Part shown: piece after piece, positions 51,290-61,800 of the stretch
Numbering within the stretch: position 1 is the first letter of the stretch
Layout of the letters: every line of letters begins with the position of its first letter
NCBI RefSeq assembly: GCF_000283155.1
Contig: NW_004454178.1
Location: forward strand, 26,282,501 to 26,346,500
Origin: Ceratotherium simum simum
Taxonomy: Eukaryota > Chordata > Mammalia > Perissodactyla > Rhinocerotidae
Reading direction: 5' to 3'
DNA length: 64,000 nucleotides
Notes under the pieces: generated by a model
Database searches by the model: none
What the model was told of the DNA's origin: nothing
Seen by the model: the letters and a program-made list of their open reading frames with translations, nothing else
Program-made: the position numbers and the translations under genes

Positions 51290-51696
51290 TGCTGTTGTCA
51301 GTGCCATTGAGACGATTCTGACTCCTAGCCACCCTGTGAACAGCAGAGCAGAATCCTGCCCAGTCTTTTTGCGCCATCCTCTTACCTTCCGGTGCTATGT
51401 CAGACAATGCTCCGCTGCTATTAACAGAGTTTTCATGGGCAATTTTTTCGGAAGCGAGTGGCCAGGTCCTTCTTCCTAGTTTGTCTTAGTATAGAAGCTC
51501 TGCTGAAACCTGTCCACCATGGTGACCCTGGTGGTATTTGAAATCCCACTGGCATAGCTTTCAGCATCACAGCAACATGCAGCCCCCACAGTGTGACAAG
51601 TGACAGACAGGTGGTGTGGTTCCCTGACTGGGAAACGAACTCGGGCTATGGCAGGGAGAGCACCGGATCTTAACCACTAGACCACCAGAGCCGGCT
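51290..51696 (-). mobile_element. tRNA-Glu-headed composite SINE with 11 bp target-site duplication
   Basis: Read on the minus strand, it starts GCCGGCTCTGGTGGTCTAGT followed by GGTTAAGATCC, closely matching a tRNA-Glu 5' half including an A-box-like TGGTCTAGTGG. A B-box-like GAGTTCGTTTCC follows (plus 51634-51645), then a unique body, and a tail resembling RTE/BovB-type ends (on the plus strand: GCCATTGAGACGATTCTGAC). The direct repeat ATTTTAAGGTT flanks it at 51279-51289 and 51697-51707. At about 407 bp it is longer than the ERE elements and clearly a different family. Confidence 0.85.
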
Positions 51697-51707
51697 ATTT
51701 TAAGGTT

Positions 51708-51930
51708 AACCAATCAATAAATGGTAGTGTAGGTAATATTTATACATTATAAAGAGACTCACCAGAACTAAAAATAACACTATAAGTAACAAAATCAGAA
51801 AGTGTAAAAGAGAAAGCATAGTGTACTAATGATCAAATCTCTCTCAGGATTCAACAAATCCTGTCTAAAGTTGCCATATCCAGAAACAGCCGTTTAGCTA
51901 AATACATGAACCTATAAATGGTCCCATAAT
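51708..51930. other. Short AT-rich spacer
   Basis: No feature recognised between the composite SINE and the next L1. Confidence 0.4.
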
Positions 51931-53160
51931 AAGATTTAAAAAGAAGGTGCAGCCTTCTAAATGACCAGAAGGACAACACAACCACACAAAACTAAACCAG
52001 AGAAAAAGCCAGAAGGCCTATGAACAAGAAGCCAAAAAACAGAAGCAGGTAATACAGAAAGTAGAAGATAAAACTGGGTGAAAAACTTAGAACCAAATAC
52101 ATCCATTGTGTCACCAAATGTAAATGGGATATATTCACACAAAAATCACCAAATTGGGTAAAAAAAAAAAAAAAACTGAACAATATATCATCTACACAGG
52201 ATCCTCTAGAGCTAAAAGGCTCAAATTGAATGGAAAAAAGGCCACAATGGGCAAATAGTAACAAAAAGAAATCTGAGGTCAAAATATCCGTATCACAAAG
52301 AGTAAATCCAAAGAATGGTGAAGAAGAGACAGGCCCATTTCACAGGTGTGAGGTGCACAATTTACCACGAGAATCTGATTGTCCTGGAGAGGGGTGCCTT
52401 CTAGTAAAAGACAGGACACAGAGGATGCAGAAAAACAAGAAGAGACGGCAGAAACAGTGTTAGCAGCAGATCCGAACTTGCTCTTGTTCACTTATGACAC
52501 CAACTACACAAAACACGAGCACGCAGAGGGCTGGAATAATATAATTAATACTTCAGCTAAGATATGCTTCAAACTCTGGATCATGAAAGAATTTATGATT
52601 TCTTTTCAAGCCCTCACGGAACATTTATAAAAATCAGTGCCACGTAAAGAACACAGAAGACTTCCAAATACACACGCAAATACACAAAGTACAGACCATC
52701 ACCCCCGAGCACACTGCAACAGAACTAGAAATTAATAAAACCAGTAGAAAAGCAAAAATCCAGCTATAGGAAAACTGAACACTTGTCTCTTAAATACTTC
52801 AAATCCAAAGTAAAAATGAAGAAAGTTTATAAAATAATGAACACATCACATATAAAAAATTTTAGCAACTGCCTAAAGTTGAGCTCAGAGAGTAATTCAT
52901 AATCTTATGCCTAGGTAATTGTAAAAAGGAGTCCAAACAAATAAATTAAGCATGGGATTTAAAAAGTTAGAAAAAGAACTAAAAAATTAAACCATATGGT
53001 GTTCAAGGAAAAAGAGGAAGGAGATAATAAAGATCAAAGAAATTAAAGGAGTTACTGATTCAGGAAACAGAAAATTCGCAGAACTGAAAAACCTACAGTG
53101 TGCTATGCTTATGACGGGAAGGGAGAAACGTGGAGAAGCTCACAGCTGAAGAAGGCTGTC
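51931..53160 (+). mobile_element. Old LINE-1 remnant
   Basis: Landmarks include CACCAAATGTAAATGGGATA, GCTCAAATTGAATGGAAAAA, ACAGAACTAGAAATTAATAA, TTAAAAAGTTAGAAAAAGAA and GGAGATAATAAAGATCAAAG, typical of old L1 coding regions in sense orientation. Heavily diverged, no open frame. Confidence 0.7.
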
Positions 53161-53164
53161 GGGA

Positions 53165-53300
53165 ACCAGTCTGTGGCATTAGAAACACAACTCCTTCATT
53201 ATGAAAATCTCCAATGATACACAAAACGAGACAGGAATGCAGCCAACACCCAGGAATCCAGCTTTAACAATCACCAACATTCTCCATTTTGTTTCATCTA
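53165..53300 (-). mobile_element. Old L1M-type fragment, minus orientation
   Basis: The AACACCCAGGAATCCAGCTT and CCAACATTCTCCATTTTGTT segments resemble the antisense L1M end also seen at 34740-34880. Short and diverged. Confidence 0.45.
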
Positions 53301-54599
53301 TTTACATCCATTTTTTCTGTAATGTCATGGAATATCTTAACTTTAAATTGATAAAAGATGGAAAAGAATCATATATTTTTAAAAACAAATTTTTCTCATT
53401 AATGTTACAAATTTAAAAAATAATTATAGATCCACAGGAAGCTGAAAGATAACAGAGACGTCCCATACACCCTTCAACCAGGTTCCACCCCGGCTGCCTT
53501 TCAAGGTGCACTGAGAGTGGGAAACATGAAAACTTGAAACCGAAGAAGAACAATTTCCACGTATTTCAGCATTCCAAAGGACTGCCTGAATGTATGATAA
53601 ATTCAAAACCCTCATTTTCAGCCCAAGTCTTCATTGGTGGCGAGCCATCTTCATACGGCCCACACAGCTCAGTTTGATTCTTTTCTGATGCGTATTTTTT
53701 CAAAAAGTCCTATTAAATGACCAGCTGAAACTACTGAGGTTATTATGAGGAAACAAAACTTTTCTTAACAGATCACTTAAATGGCTTTTTTCTTTAGAGT
53801 AATAAGCTGTATCAACAATGCAGAAAGCTTTACTCAAAAACGTGTTCCAAATCCAATTCCACAGGAAATAAAGTTACTTAAATACAAACATGGCTGTACA
53901 CCGGCTGCCATTCAGGGGGTCCGACAACCCCTCCTATTCAGGTATCAGAGGACACCACCTTGCCACAAGTAAATCTAGTTCAGAAACACATTAACCATCT
54001 CACTTCCCTTTTCCTAGCTTTCATGCCAGACTCTGATGTTATTTTAACAGAATCTTGTGTGCATACATTCCTGTGCACTGGCTGTACCAGCTAGGGTTCT
54101 ATGGGGAGAGAGCACAACCACCTGTCCTCCTGTGCTCTGTGATTTAACGATGAAGCAAGGGTTAGATTTCCCCACTCCCTATTTCACAACTATCCTGAAA
54201 GCTCTTTAGAAAATCCTTTTAATGTTTCTAATTTGTTCTGTATCCCCCAAGAAGAAAAACTGTCTTTTGGAAATATTTGCAAGCTCAAATTGAGCAAGAG
54301 CCATAAATAAAAACCTGGCATGCAAGGAACTTGGCTTTCAAGAAGTGTACAAATGTACTTCCGGGAGACTATAAATAGAACCAGGCCCTACCCTGTGCAA
54401 AAAGTGGTGAAATGTGCTCTAAGGTCTCATTTACAAATGCAGCCACTAAAGATAAACATGACCTCCAGAAATAAGTGACAGAGCAGTCCATCTGAGGCTT
54501 TGTATCATAATTTCATAAACAAGGTGTTAACTGGACAAGAACTCTAAGATCACACAGTTACAATGCAAAGGCAACAAAATAAAAATAATAAGAAAAAAA
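53301..54599. other. Intronic stretch without recognised repeats
   Basis: Apparently unique, AT-moderate sequence. It includes the ETS/MEF2 motif pair at 54357-54378. No gene recognised. Confidence 0.45.
54357..54378. promoter_or_regulatory. Adjacent ETS-type and MEF2-type motifs
   Basis: ACTTCCGG (reverse of CCGGAAGT, ETS consensus) at 54357-54364 is followed four bases later by CTATAAATAG (MEF2 consensus) at 54369-54378. The second motif is the reverse complement of the one at 26600. Two weaker MEF2-type matches (TTAAAAATAG) lie at 54933 and 55142. Function is not shown. Confidence 0.35.
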
Positions 54600-54800
54600 C
54601 GAATATTTGTTATTGAGCACTTGTTACAAGTGCTCTGCTTCTATTATCTCCTTTAGTCCTCACAAGCCACAAAGCTGTCCCAGTGGTGACCGGACACCAC
54701 AGATGGGAAAACCAGGGCTGCAGCAGTGTTAGCAGCACGCCCAGGTCACTCAGCCAGTAAGTGTGGACACCTGGATTCAAATCCAGCCACACCCCTTGGA
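54600..54800 (+). mobile_element. MIR SINE, long copy
   Basis: Starts TTTGTTATTGAGCACTTGTT, continues CTTCTATTATCTCC, CTCACAAGCC, CAGATGGGAAAACC, GCCCAGGTCACTCAGCCAGT and ends GGATTCAAATCCAGCCACAC, covering nearly the full MIR. Plus-oriented. Confidence 0.9.
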
Positions 54801-55445
54801 ATACCTGCTCCCTTACTTGCCCACACTCTGGGCCTGGCCGTGCTCACACCAGCCAGCAGAAATCATAAGTTACTCTCTGAAAGCCATTTTGATTACCCTA
54901 AACTCAACGGATAAAAATACATTATCTGCAAATTAAAAATAGTTCCAATGGTCCAGGAAGGCCACAAATCTCCTCTGCAAGTGTCCTTGCCATTTCAGTT
55001 ACAGAAGGTCAAGTTTACATAATACAAAGAAGAACGCATTTCAGAATTTCCTTCTTAGCAACCTCCGTTTGGTTCTGTATTTCACCTAACAGCTGGGCTG
55101 TAGTAGGAAGCAATATTACTTAATAGTAACAGTTGAAATATTTAAAAATAGAAGGTGTTTCTTCCAGTTGGCAGAAGGAGAAGAAGAGAGGGCAGCAAAG
55201 GGGCCGGCCTGAGCAGGGCTGTATTTCTCAGGGTGAGCTGGCCTCTTCCAGCATGGGGTGAGGATGGGGGGCCGCCCTTCTGGGCAGCAATGAGCATTCC
55301 ACCTGGGCTTTCTGGAAACCTCAAATGTCCAACAAGGAAAGCAGCATCTTTCAAGGGCTTTGTGGGTCTTGGGGGGATAATGCAACAGGCAGTTGGAAAT
55401 GTGGGACTTTAGTGTGTGTTGGGGGAGAGGGGGAGCAAGGGGCTT
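54801..55445. other. Intronic stretch without recognised features
   Basis: Mixed composition; G-rich 55220-55280 and 55415-55440. No gene or repeat recognised. Confidence 0.5.
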
Positions 55446-55502
55446 AGGTTCAGACTTCAGTGTCTAGAAGAAACACCTGGGATGCTTGTTAAAAATTCAG
55501 CC
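55446..55502 (+). mobile_element. MER5-like fragment
   Basis: The segment GAAACACCTGGGATGCTTGT followed by TAAAAATTCAG resembles MER5-type elements. Very short. Confidence 0.45.
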
Positions 55503-55514
55503 ACTTAACGTACG

Positions 55515-55680
55515 TGTAACTTGGGAAAGTGCCTTGGCCTCTCTCAGCGTCAGGCTCCTAACCTGCAGCTACCACTTAACACCCCTGTAGGGAGAGTTAA
55601 AGGCAGGAACGTGAAGTGCTCAGGTGAAGGGTGGGTGGGCAGCACTGGGATGGTTACCTGTTGCCATCATTATGGCAGTA
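55515..55680 (-). mobile_element. MIR SINE, minus orientation
   Basis: Reads as reversed MIR: AACTTGGGAAAGTGCCTTGG, CCTCTCTCAGCGTCAGGCTC, then GTAGGGAGAGTTAAAGG and GTGAAGTGCTCAGG. Diverged. A 20 bp A-run follows further right at 55891-55910. Confidence 0.65.
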
Positions 55681-55989
55681 CTGCTGTAATCACCAGCGCC
55701 CCAGGGCTGTGATGCTGAGCTCTCCTGCTTAAGGCGGCACATGCGCCTGCTTCCACAGCGTGAACCCACACTCACTGTCACGGTAAAACACAGATCCGGG
55801 ATGAGGTAACGCTCCTGAGAAACAGCGATACTCCACAAAGTGTGACTTGGTGGAAAATCCACTGGTTAACTTTAACCAAACATTGTGTGTAAAAAAAAAA
55901 AAAAAAAAAAGGTATAACTAATGTCTACTTTACAGACATTGCATGGAGATCCACTCCCTTGGGAGATTCCATTTCCATACCATCTTTTC

Positions 55990-56885
55990 ACCAAAGACTC
56001 CCGATTTTAAGCCCCCAGCCTTGGTCCCTCCCAGGGTGGGGCTCATGTTCACCACTGCCTACTCAACAGCTCTAAGGGGGCATGCCTTTTCAACCATCTA
56101 CGTGTCCAAAACCAACCCTCATCTTCCCCCCAAGGTCGGCTTCCTCCACATTCCCCACCTCAATTCATGTCAACTCGGCCATCCCAATGCTCAAAGCCCA
56201 AATCCTGGAGTCATTCTTGACTCTGTTCCCTCACAGCCCATCTGCAACCTCAGTAAATTCTATCTCCTTCCAAATATTTCGAGAATCTGAACAGTTTTCA
56301 CCATGCCCACTGTCTCCACCCTGCCTGAGCCAGCCTCCCTGTTCCTCCCTCCCCATGTGGCCACCACAGTCATTCTCTGCAGACGAGGGAGGCGCTGTCA
56401 TTCCTCTGCTCATTCACTCAAAGGCAAAGCCTTACTGTTTACCATGGCCTGCAAGTCCTTCTGTGACTGCAGCAGCCCACCGCAGATGTTCCCCAGTCAC
56501 ACGGCCAACCTCCTCTCCTCTCCTGCCTCCCGGCTGGTCCCGAGCGCTCTCCCCTCGGGCTCTGCACTGGCCACTCTTGCCCCTGCAAGTCCTTCTGACC
56601 TGCTCCTTCTCCATTAGATGCTTGCTCCATCATGTCACCTCCACCAGGCCTAACTACCCCTTCTGTAAAATTCCGAATCTCTTCACTCCTGACCCCCACT
56701 CTGCTTCCCTGCTACACAACTTACTCACTGTATTTATTGGTTGTCTTCTCCCCCCAGTGTAACATGAGCTCCGCAACTATAGGGATCTTTGTTTTATTCA
56801 TAAACATGTGTATCGCAAGTGCCAAGGGCAGTGACTGGCAGCTCGAAGGCCCAGTCGCTATAAATGAGTGAATGAATGAATGAGC
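55990..56885 (+). mobile_element. LINE-2 (L2) reverse-transcriptase C-terminal and 3' end remnant
   Basis: One plus frame retains NPGVILDS and, further on, FYLLPNISRI, typical of the region after the catalytic motif in CR1/L2 elements. DNA landmarks continue: ATTCCTCTGCTCATTCACTC, TTTACCATGGCCTGCAAGTC and a 3' terminus with AACATGAGCTCCGCAACTAT and AATGAGTGAATGAATGAATG, the L2 tail repeat. A second L2-like fragment (CTTCCTTGACCACTTTATTT) follows at about 56905-57010. All frames are interrupted. Confidence 0.8.
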
Positions 56886-57089
56886 CCAATGTCTCAACAA
56901 TGAGGCCTTCCTTGACCACTTTATTTAAAATTGCAGAACCCACCCCCACAAGAATCCTGTCCTTTTTTGCTTTCTTCCTCCACAGCATGCGCTACCTTCT
57001 AACACTTTCTAATGTTCTACATAATTTACCACCACCGAGCTTGAGTGAAGGAGCATGTTTAGAATCCAGCACCCAAAACTAGAGGATAC

Positions 57090-57610
57090 AACTCTTTAAG
57101 CACATATTGAAGATTCATAAAAATTGACCATAAAGCAAGTCTCAACAAAATTCAAAGATTTAGTAATTTCTAACCATAGTACAGTAAATTAGAAATTAAT
57201 AACAAAAAGACTACTTGACAAACTTCATACCTTCAGATGAAAAACACATCTAAATATCTTATTTTTTCAAAGAAAAAAGAACCATCAAACAAATTCTAAA
57301 GAGGCTACAAATTAAATACTACAAATTAGAACTTAAATACTACAAATTAGAAGTTATCAAAAGCAACTCCATTTGCACCGAGAGAGGTCTACAACTTTAA
57401 ACGCTGACATCAAAAGGAAGAAAGGCTAAGAATTAATGTGCTACAAGTTCAACCTAAGAATTTAGAACAAGAATATCTGAATAAGCCTCCCCAAAGAACA
57501 GAATAGAGATAAGAACTGGAACTAAAGAAACAGAAAATAAATGTACAATAGGCTATCAGCAGAGGCAAAAGTTGGTTCTTTGAAAGATAATAAAACAAAG
57601 CTAGACAAGA
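57090..57610 (+). mobile_element. LINE-1 ORF2 fragment
   Basis: Landmarks include CCATAAAGCAAGTCTCAACA, AGTAAATTAGAAATTAATAA, GGAACTAAAGAAACAGAAAA and GGTTCTTTGAAAGATAATAA, in L1 ORF2 order. A 19 bp local duplication (ATACTACAAATTAGAA twice) lies at 57318-57353. Confidence 0.8.
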
Positions 57611-57715
57611 CTGATAGAGTGCCCTCTGCTCCAACACCACCAGATCTGTACATCCCAATTCCGCAGCAAAGGGTCTAGACTCCTACCACCACCAGAGCTG
57701 CCGCTGTGAAACTCC

Positions 57716-57820
57716 TGGAGGGAGGGAGGGAGGGAGACAGGGAGAGCAAGGGAGACAGGGAGAGAGAGGGAAGGAGGGAGGGAAGGAGGCAGGGAGGTGC
57801 AGGGAGGAAGGGATGGTGGG
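57716..57820 (+). repeat. (GGGA)n-rich purine tract with G-quadruplex motif
   Basis: Four perfect GGGA units at 57720-57735 are followed by about 85 bp of GGGA, GAGA and GGAAG variants. The first part is a canonical quadruplex motif on the plus (template) strand. The complementary pyrimidine strand gives spurious S/P-rich open frames. Confidence 0.92.
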
Positions 57821-59104
57821 GCTGCCCCAGGGGAGAGATGGAGGACAGCCTGGCCACTGTGGCCTCCCTTCCAGTGGTCCTTCCTTGAGGCTGCCCAGCA
57901 TGGGGTGCTCAGCAGGCACTGTGGGACTGAAAGGAGCGTCAGCCCCTTCCCCTGGGGCTCCTGACTGAACCAGCAGGCCAGGCCTCCTCTGCTTCTTTCC
58001 ATCGGCTCCCACCACCGCCCACCGCCCAGGGACTCTGTCAGACCCCGGCTGCACTGCGCTGCTCTGGAGCCGGCTGGGGGCACTCAGAGGGCCTGGGTGG
58101 GGTCTAGGGCGAGCTGGACAGTCCGCAGTTCTCTGAGGCTCCAGAATCGGGACTTCTGAAAAGACAGCACTTTTTCCTCCTGGAGGGCAGCTTGTTGGTG
58201 TGATGGAAACCTTATGGTGTTCAAGTGTGACCACCAAAAACTACAATCGCCTTCTGTGGGACAGTAACAATAGAGTGGGGACAACGGTTAACAAAAATCG
58301 TCTCCCCGACCCAGGCTGAATGCGCTTTCAGACACCCACCATCGAAGGGGCTCACAGACTCTGTGCATACACTCCCCTCCCACTCTGTGGCCCTGAAGTA
58401 TAGACACAAAGCTGGAAATGAAAGAGAGGAAAAGACAAAGAGCACTTCACCCGCAAACCGTGTCCCGATGCATCACTACCCTGCTGGACAACCTCTGGCC
58501 ATCAGTGACACTTGTAATGCACAAACAAAACAAAATCTGAGTTGGAAAAAAATCCTTTCCTCCGCCTAATCATCACATTCAAATATCCCACGAGGATATT
58601 AAGGGATAGTTTTCTGTATCAACACGGGTCTCCGGGTCACTGCCGCCATGGCCACACATTTTTCTGTAAGATGGAGAAACCGCCAGCTGCTGACCTCCCC
58701 ACCTCTGGGCCCGTGTGGATGTGCGGCAGGTTTGAGGCGCACCAGGGCCCGGTGAGACATTTCTTAGACGGCCCTGTAACCAGTAAATGTTTGCTTTCTT
58801 ACGTTTCTATTCCTTTCTTCAGGCCACACAGTAAGCTCTTTATAACTCCACGGGTCTATGGCAACAATGACAATACAAAATTTAATGGGGTGGAACAGCT
58901 TGTGATAAACATAAATCACTGGAACAAACCAATTCCCACCCAGGGCAGGGATGGCCTTTATCTTCCTCCCTCAAGCACTTGGGAGGCTGAAAGAACACAG
59001 CTGGGGAACGAGGATGTGCTGGGCGGAGCACGGACTCGGTTGGGGTGGCGGGAACTGGGCTCAGCCAGCCAGCCGTGGGGAGGCAGCAAAGAGGCACAGG
59101 TGGA
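57821..59104. other. Intronic stretch without recognised features
   Basis: GC-rich 57820-58110, otherwise mixed. A 196-codon open frame at 58542-59132 has no recognisable domain and ends in a repeat fragment. No gene recognised. Confidence 0.5.
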
Positions 59105-59290
59105 GAATTTCTGGTTAAAAATGGCAGACTGAACATCAGCATTTATCCCTGCTCCCCAAGATCCCACTAAACAGTATATGGATTATTTAAAAAAAAAAAA
59201 AATCACCGACACAAATGCAGACAAAACACAAATAGCAGAGAGAACAAAGTTGTGGAAGTCAGAAAGAACATGGGTGAATAATGGGTACCC
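59105..59290 (+). mobile_element. Old L1M-type UTR fragment
   Basis: Begins near AAAATGGCAGACTGAACATC and resembles the fragment at 20540. It contains a 13-14 bp A-run at 59188-59201. Confidence 0.5.
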
Positions 59291-61639
59291 ACCTTATCAG
59301 ATACAAGAAATTGAATCACACTTAGTGGGGGGGAAGGGAGGGAAGGGAAGGGTTTCAGCAGCAAGCCCCCCAGGGCTCAGGAGTTAGCAGCACCAGGACC
59401 CCCAACCCAGAAGATAGAACATCTGTTCCAGGAGAAGAGGGGCCCCAGACCCCTTCTGTGCCCCACACAGCTAGCGAAGCCTGGAGACTCATTCTGTGGG
59501 GAGAGGGCACCATGTGGATGAGGATGAGCATGTGGAAGTTGGCGTGCTGCTTGTGAGCTGCCTGGTCTTCTTCCCCAGGAGGCAGGTGGCCCAGGCCACA
59601 CGCCCACAATGAGGTTAGCAGGGTTGATCACTCCCTGGAAGACGCACCAGAGCAGGGCAGGGAAGCCCCCAGCTGCTGGCACTACCCATACCTCTAGGGG
59701 TCCCCCAGCTTCTGGGTGCCCTCCCCTAAAGATGAGCAGACAGCGGAATCACTAGACAGGCCAGGAAAACTGTCACCACAAAAGGCAGAGCCCAGACAGA
59801 CAGACAAGAGGACCTTGGGGGAGCCCACAGCACAGCAAGAAGGAAACAGGCAGATGGTGCCGTCCCCCGAGAGAAGGGCAGACACACTGTCCAGATGGTG
59901 ATCAGGATGGAAGGCAACCTTGGGAAGACAAGGGGACCACGCCTCAGGATTCTGAGGGAAAACCGTTTCCCAAGCCCAGTCAAATTCACAGTCATATACT
60001 AAAGTGTCCACAGGATCACAAGCCAGAGGGTGGACCACATTATCACTCAGAGGGCAAATGTCACCTACTTCACAACTGTGCCGGGTCACCTTCCCCAGAT
60101 GAGGGGCAGGGGGCTGCGGGTGAGAGCTGGAGGGCACTCTGCAAATGGCACCCCACCTCTGCCACTCCAGGGTCGCCTTGGCTCCCCGCTGGCTGTGTCC
60201 CCAGGAGGAGGAGGCCTGCTGCCAGCTGGGTCTCATATCCAGGCAGCAAATCTGACACCTTCCTCCTGAGCAGCAGACGAAAGGGGGTTTCTGCCATGTT
60301 CAGCCCTGCAAACCTCGATGCCCACATCCCTCTCTCCAGTTTCCTAGCATTCATAATTGTATCACTGAGAGCCCTTGGTTTGGTGAGGTTTAAGTGAAAG
60401 AACAGGAAAACTCAAGGAAGAAAGAAAAGAGAAAGTAGGAAAAGAGAAATCAAGCAGTGGTCCAAGCAGTGAGTGATGGAAACCAACGGGGAGCTGTGCC
60501 ATTTTCTCTCCAAATCCAGCCAGCCCTCGCCCTCCTGCACACTCGGAACCTACAGCAGCAGAGGCTGTGTTCTATCAAAAGCCCAGAGAATGTAATGAGT
60601 ATAGTGCTCTGCCGCTGAATCCCGATATGTCCAGTGCGGCCATGCAGTCCCGAAGGCTCCCAACTCTAAGACACCGAGAGCCAGGCTGCGGGCTCCCAAC
60701 CCACTCAGCTCCCAGGAGCCCTTACAACCAACAATTAAGGCCAAAGACGGTGCGTAACATGGGGACTGACAAGGGAGAGGGGCTGGTTAAGGTCACAGAA
60801 AGCAGAAATGAGAGCGCAAGGCTTGTCTTTTCTCAGGGAACACCATCCTGAGGCATAAAAGCAAAAAATCCAAAACTTTAGCCCCTAAAGAACTATTTTG
60901 TAAATTCCACCCGGAAGTGAATTCATCAGACTCGAGAGAGGAGTGGCAGGGCTGTCCGTAACTTGCAAAGGTGTCTGATGGGAAGGACTGGGCGCCGAGG
61001 TCTGTTCCCAGGCAGCAGCCTTGGTCACTCTTCTCTCTGAAGCTCCTGGTCCCAGGCGGAGGATGGATGGGTCATGAGCATTGCCTCTGCCCCGTGTTTC
61101 TGAAGGTCGGCGTGGCCAAGCTCTTCACTTCAGGTTGAGAGCCTGAGGACAGAAGTCATGCCCACTCGTGCACCTGCACAGCTGTTGGCGAGAGGCCGGG
61201 CCTTGCCAGCTGATTCATGGCAACATGAGTCCTCTCTCTGTGGGCCAGGACAGACTCGCCAGGCTCAGCATTAAAGACAGATACATCAGCATTAAATATT
61301 AAGCAGGTTTGGGTGCTTGATGTAGGAAAAAGCAGACATGTCTGTAACTTCATAAAAATACAGCATTAAAAGAAAGCCCAGGCAGATGTGAACCCTCACA
61401 AGAGGCATTCTAACGCAATTCACAGCATTTTTGCTGTTACACTTCCCTGCCCCAGCTGGTTTTGTTTCACTTTAAACAGCAGTCCTAGGGGTGCCATCAC
61501 AAAGGCTTCGGGGCTGGCAGAGGGGGAGGCGGTCATGCCAGAGGAAGCAGCAGAGCCCAGGCTGGGGACTGCAGACCAGAGGGTACCAGGAAGCCACAGA
61601 GGGGTGAAACAGAAGAGGGGTGAAGAGCGTCACTGAGCC
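59291..61639. other. Intronic stretch without recognised genes
   Basis: A G/GGAA-rich run lies at 59325-59350. GC-rich, open frames on both strands at 59377-60236 are overlapping and domain-free. No definite repeat family. Confidence 0.5.
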
Positions 61640-61800
61640 CCTCCTGTGTGCCACACACTGTGCCTGAGAAGCCTGCCACGTCTTCTGGTCACCTAATGCT
61701 TCTGCCAGGCTAGTAGCCATGTGATGCCAGAGAGGCCGCCCAGGCTCAGAGGACAAGCCACCAGCTCGAGGCCACGCGGCCAGTCAGAGGCAGGTAGACC
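61640..61800 (+). mobile_element. MIR-like SINE fragment
   Basis: CTCCTGTGTGCCACACACTG, then CCCAGGCTCAGAGGACAAGC, then GAGGCCACGCGGCCAGTCAG follow the order of MIR. Diverged; plus-oriented. Confidence 0.6.

Noticed and set aside
51634..51696. A functional tRNA-Glu gene
   Set aside because: The tRNA-like part is the head of a longer SINE with a target-site duplication; the cloverleaf is imperfect and the element continues for over 300 bp.
58542..59132. 196-codon open frame on the plus strand
   Set aside because: No domain, no splice-site support, and it runs into an old repeat fragment at its end.
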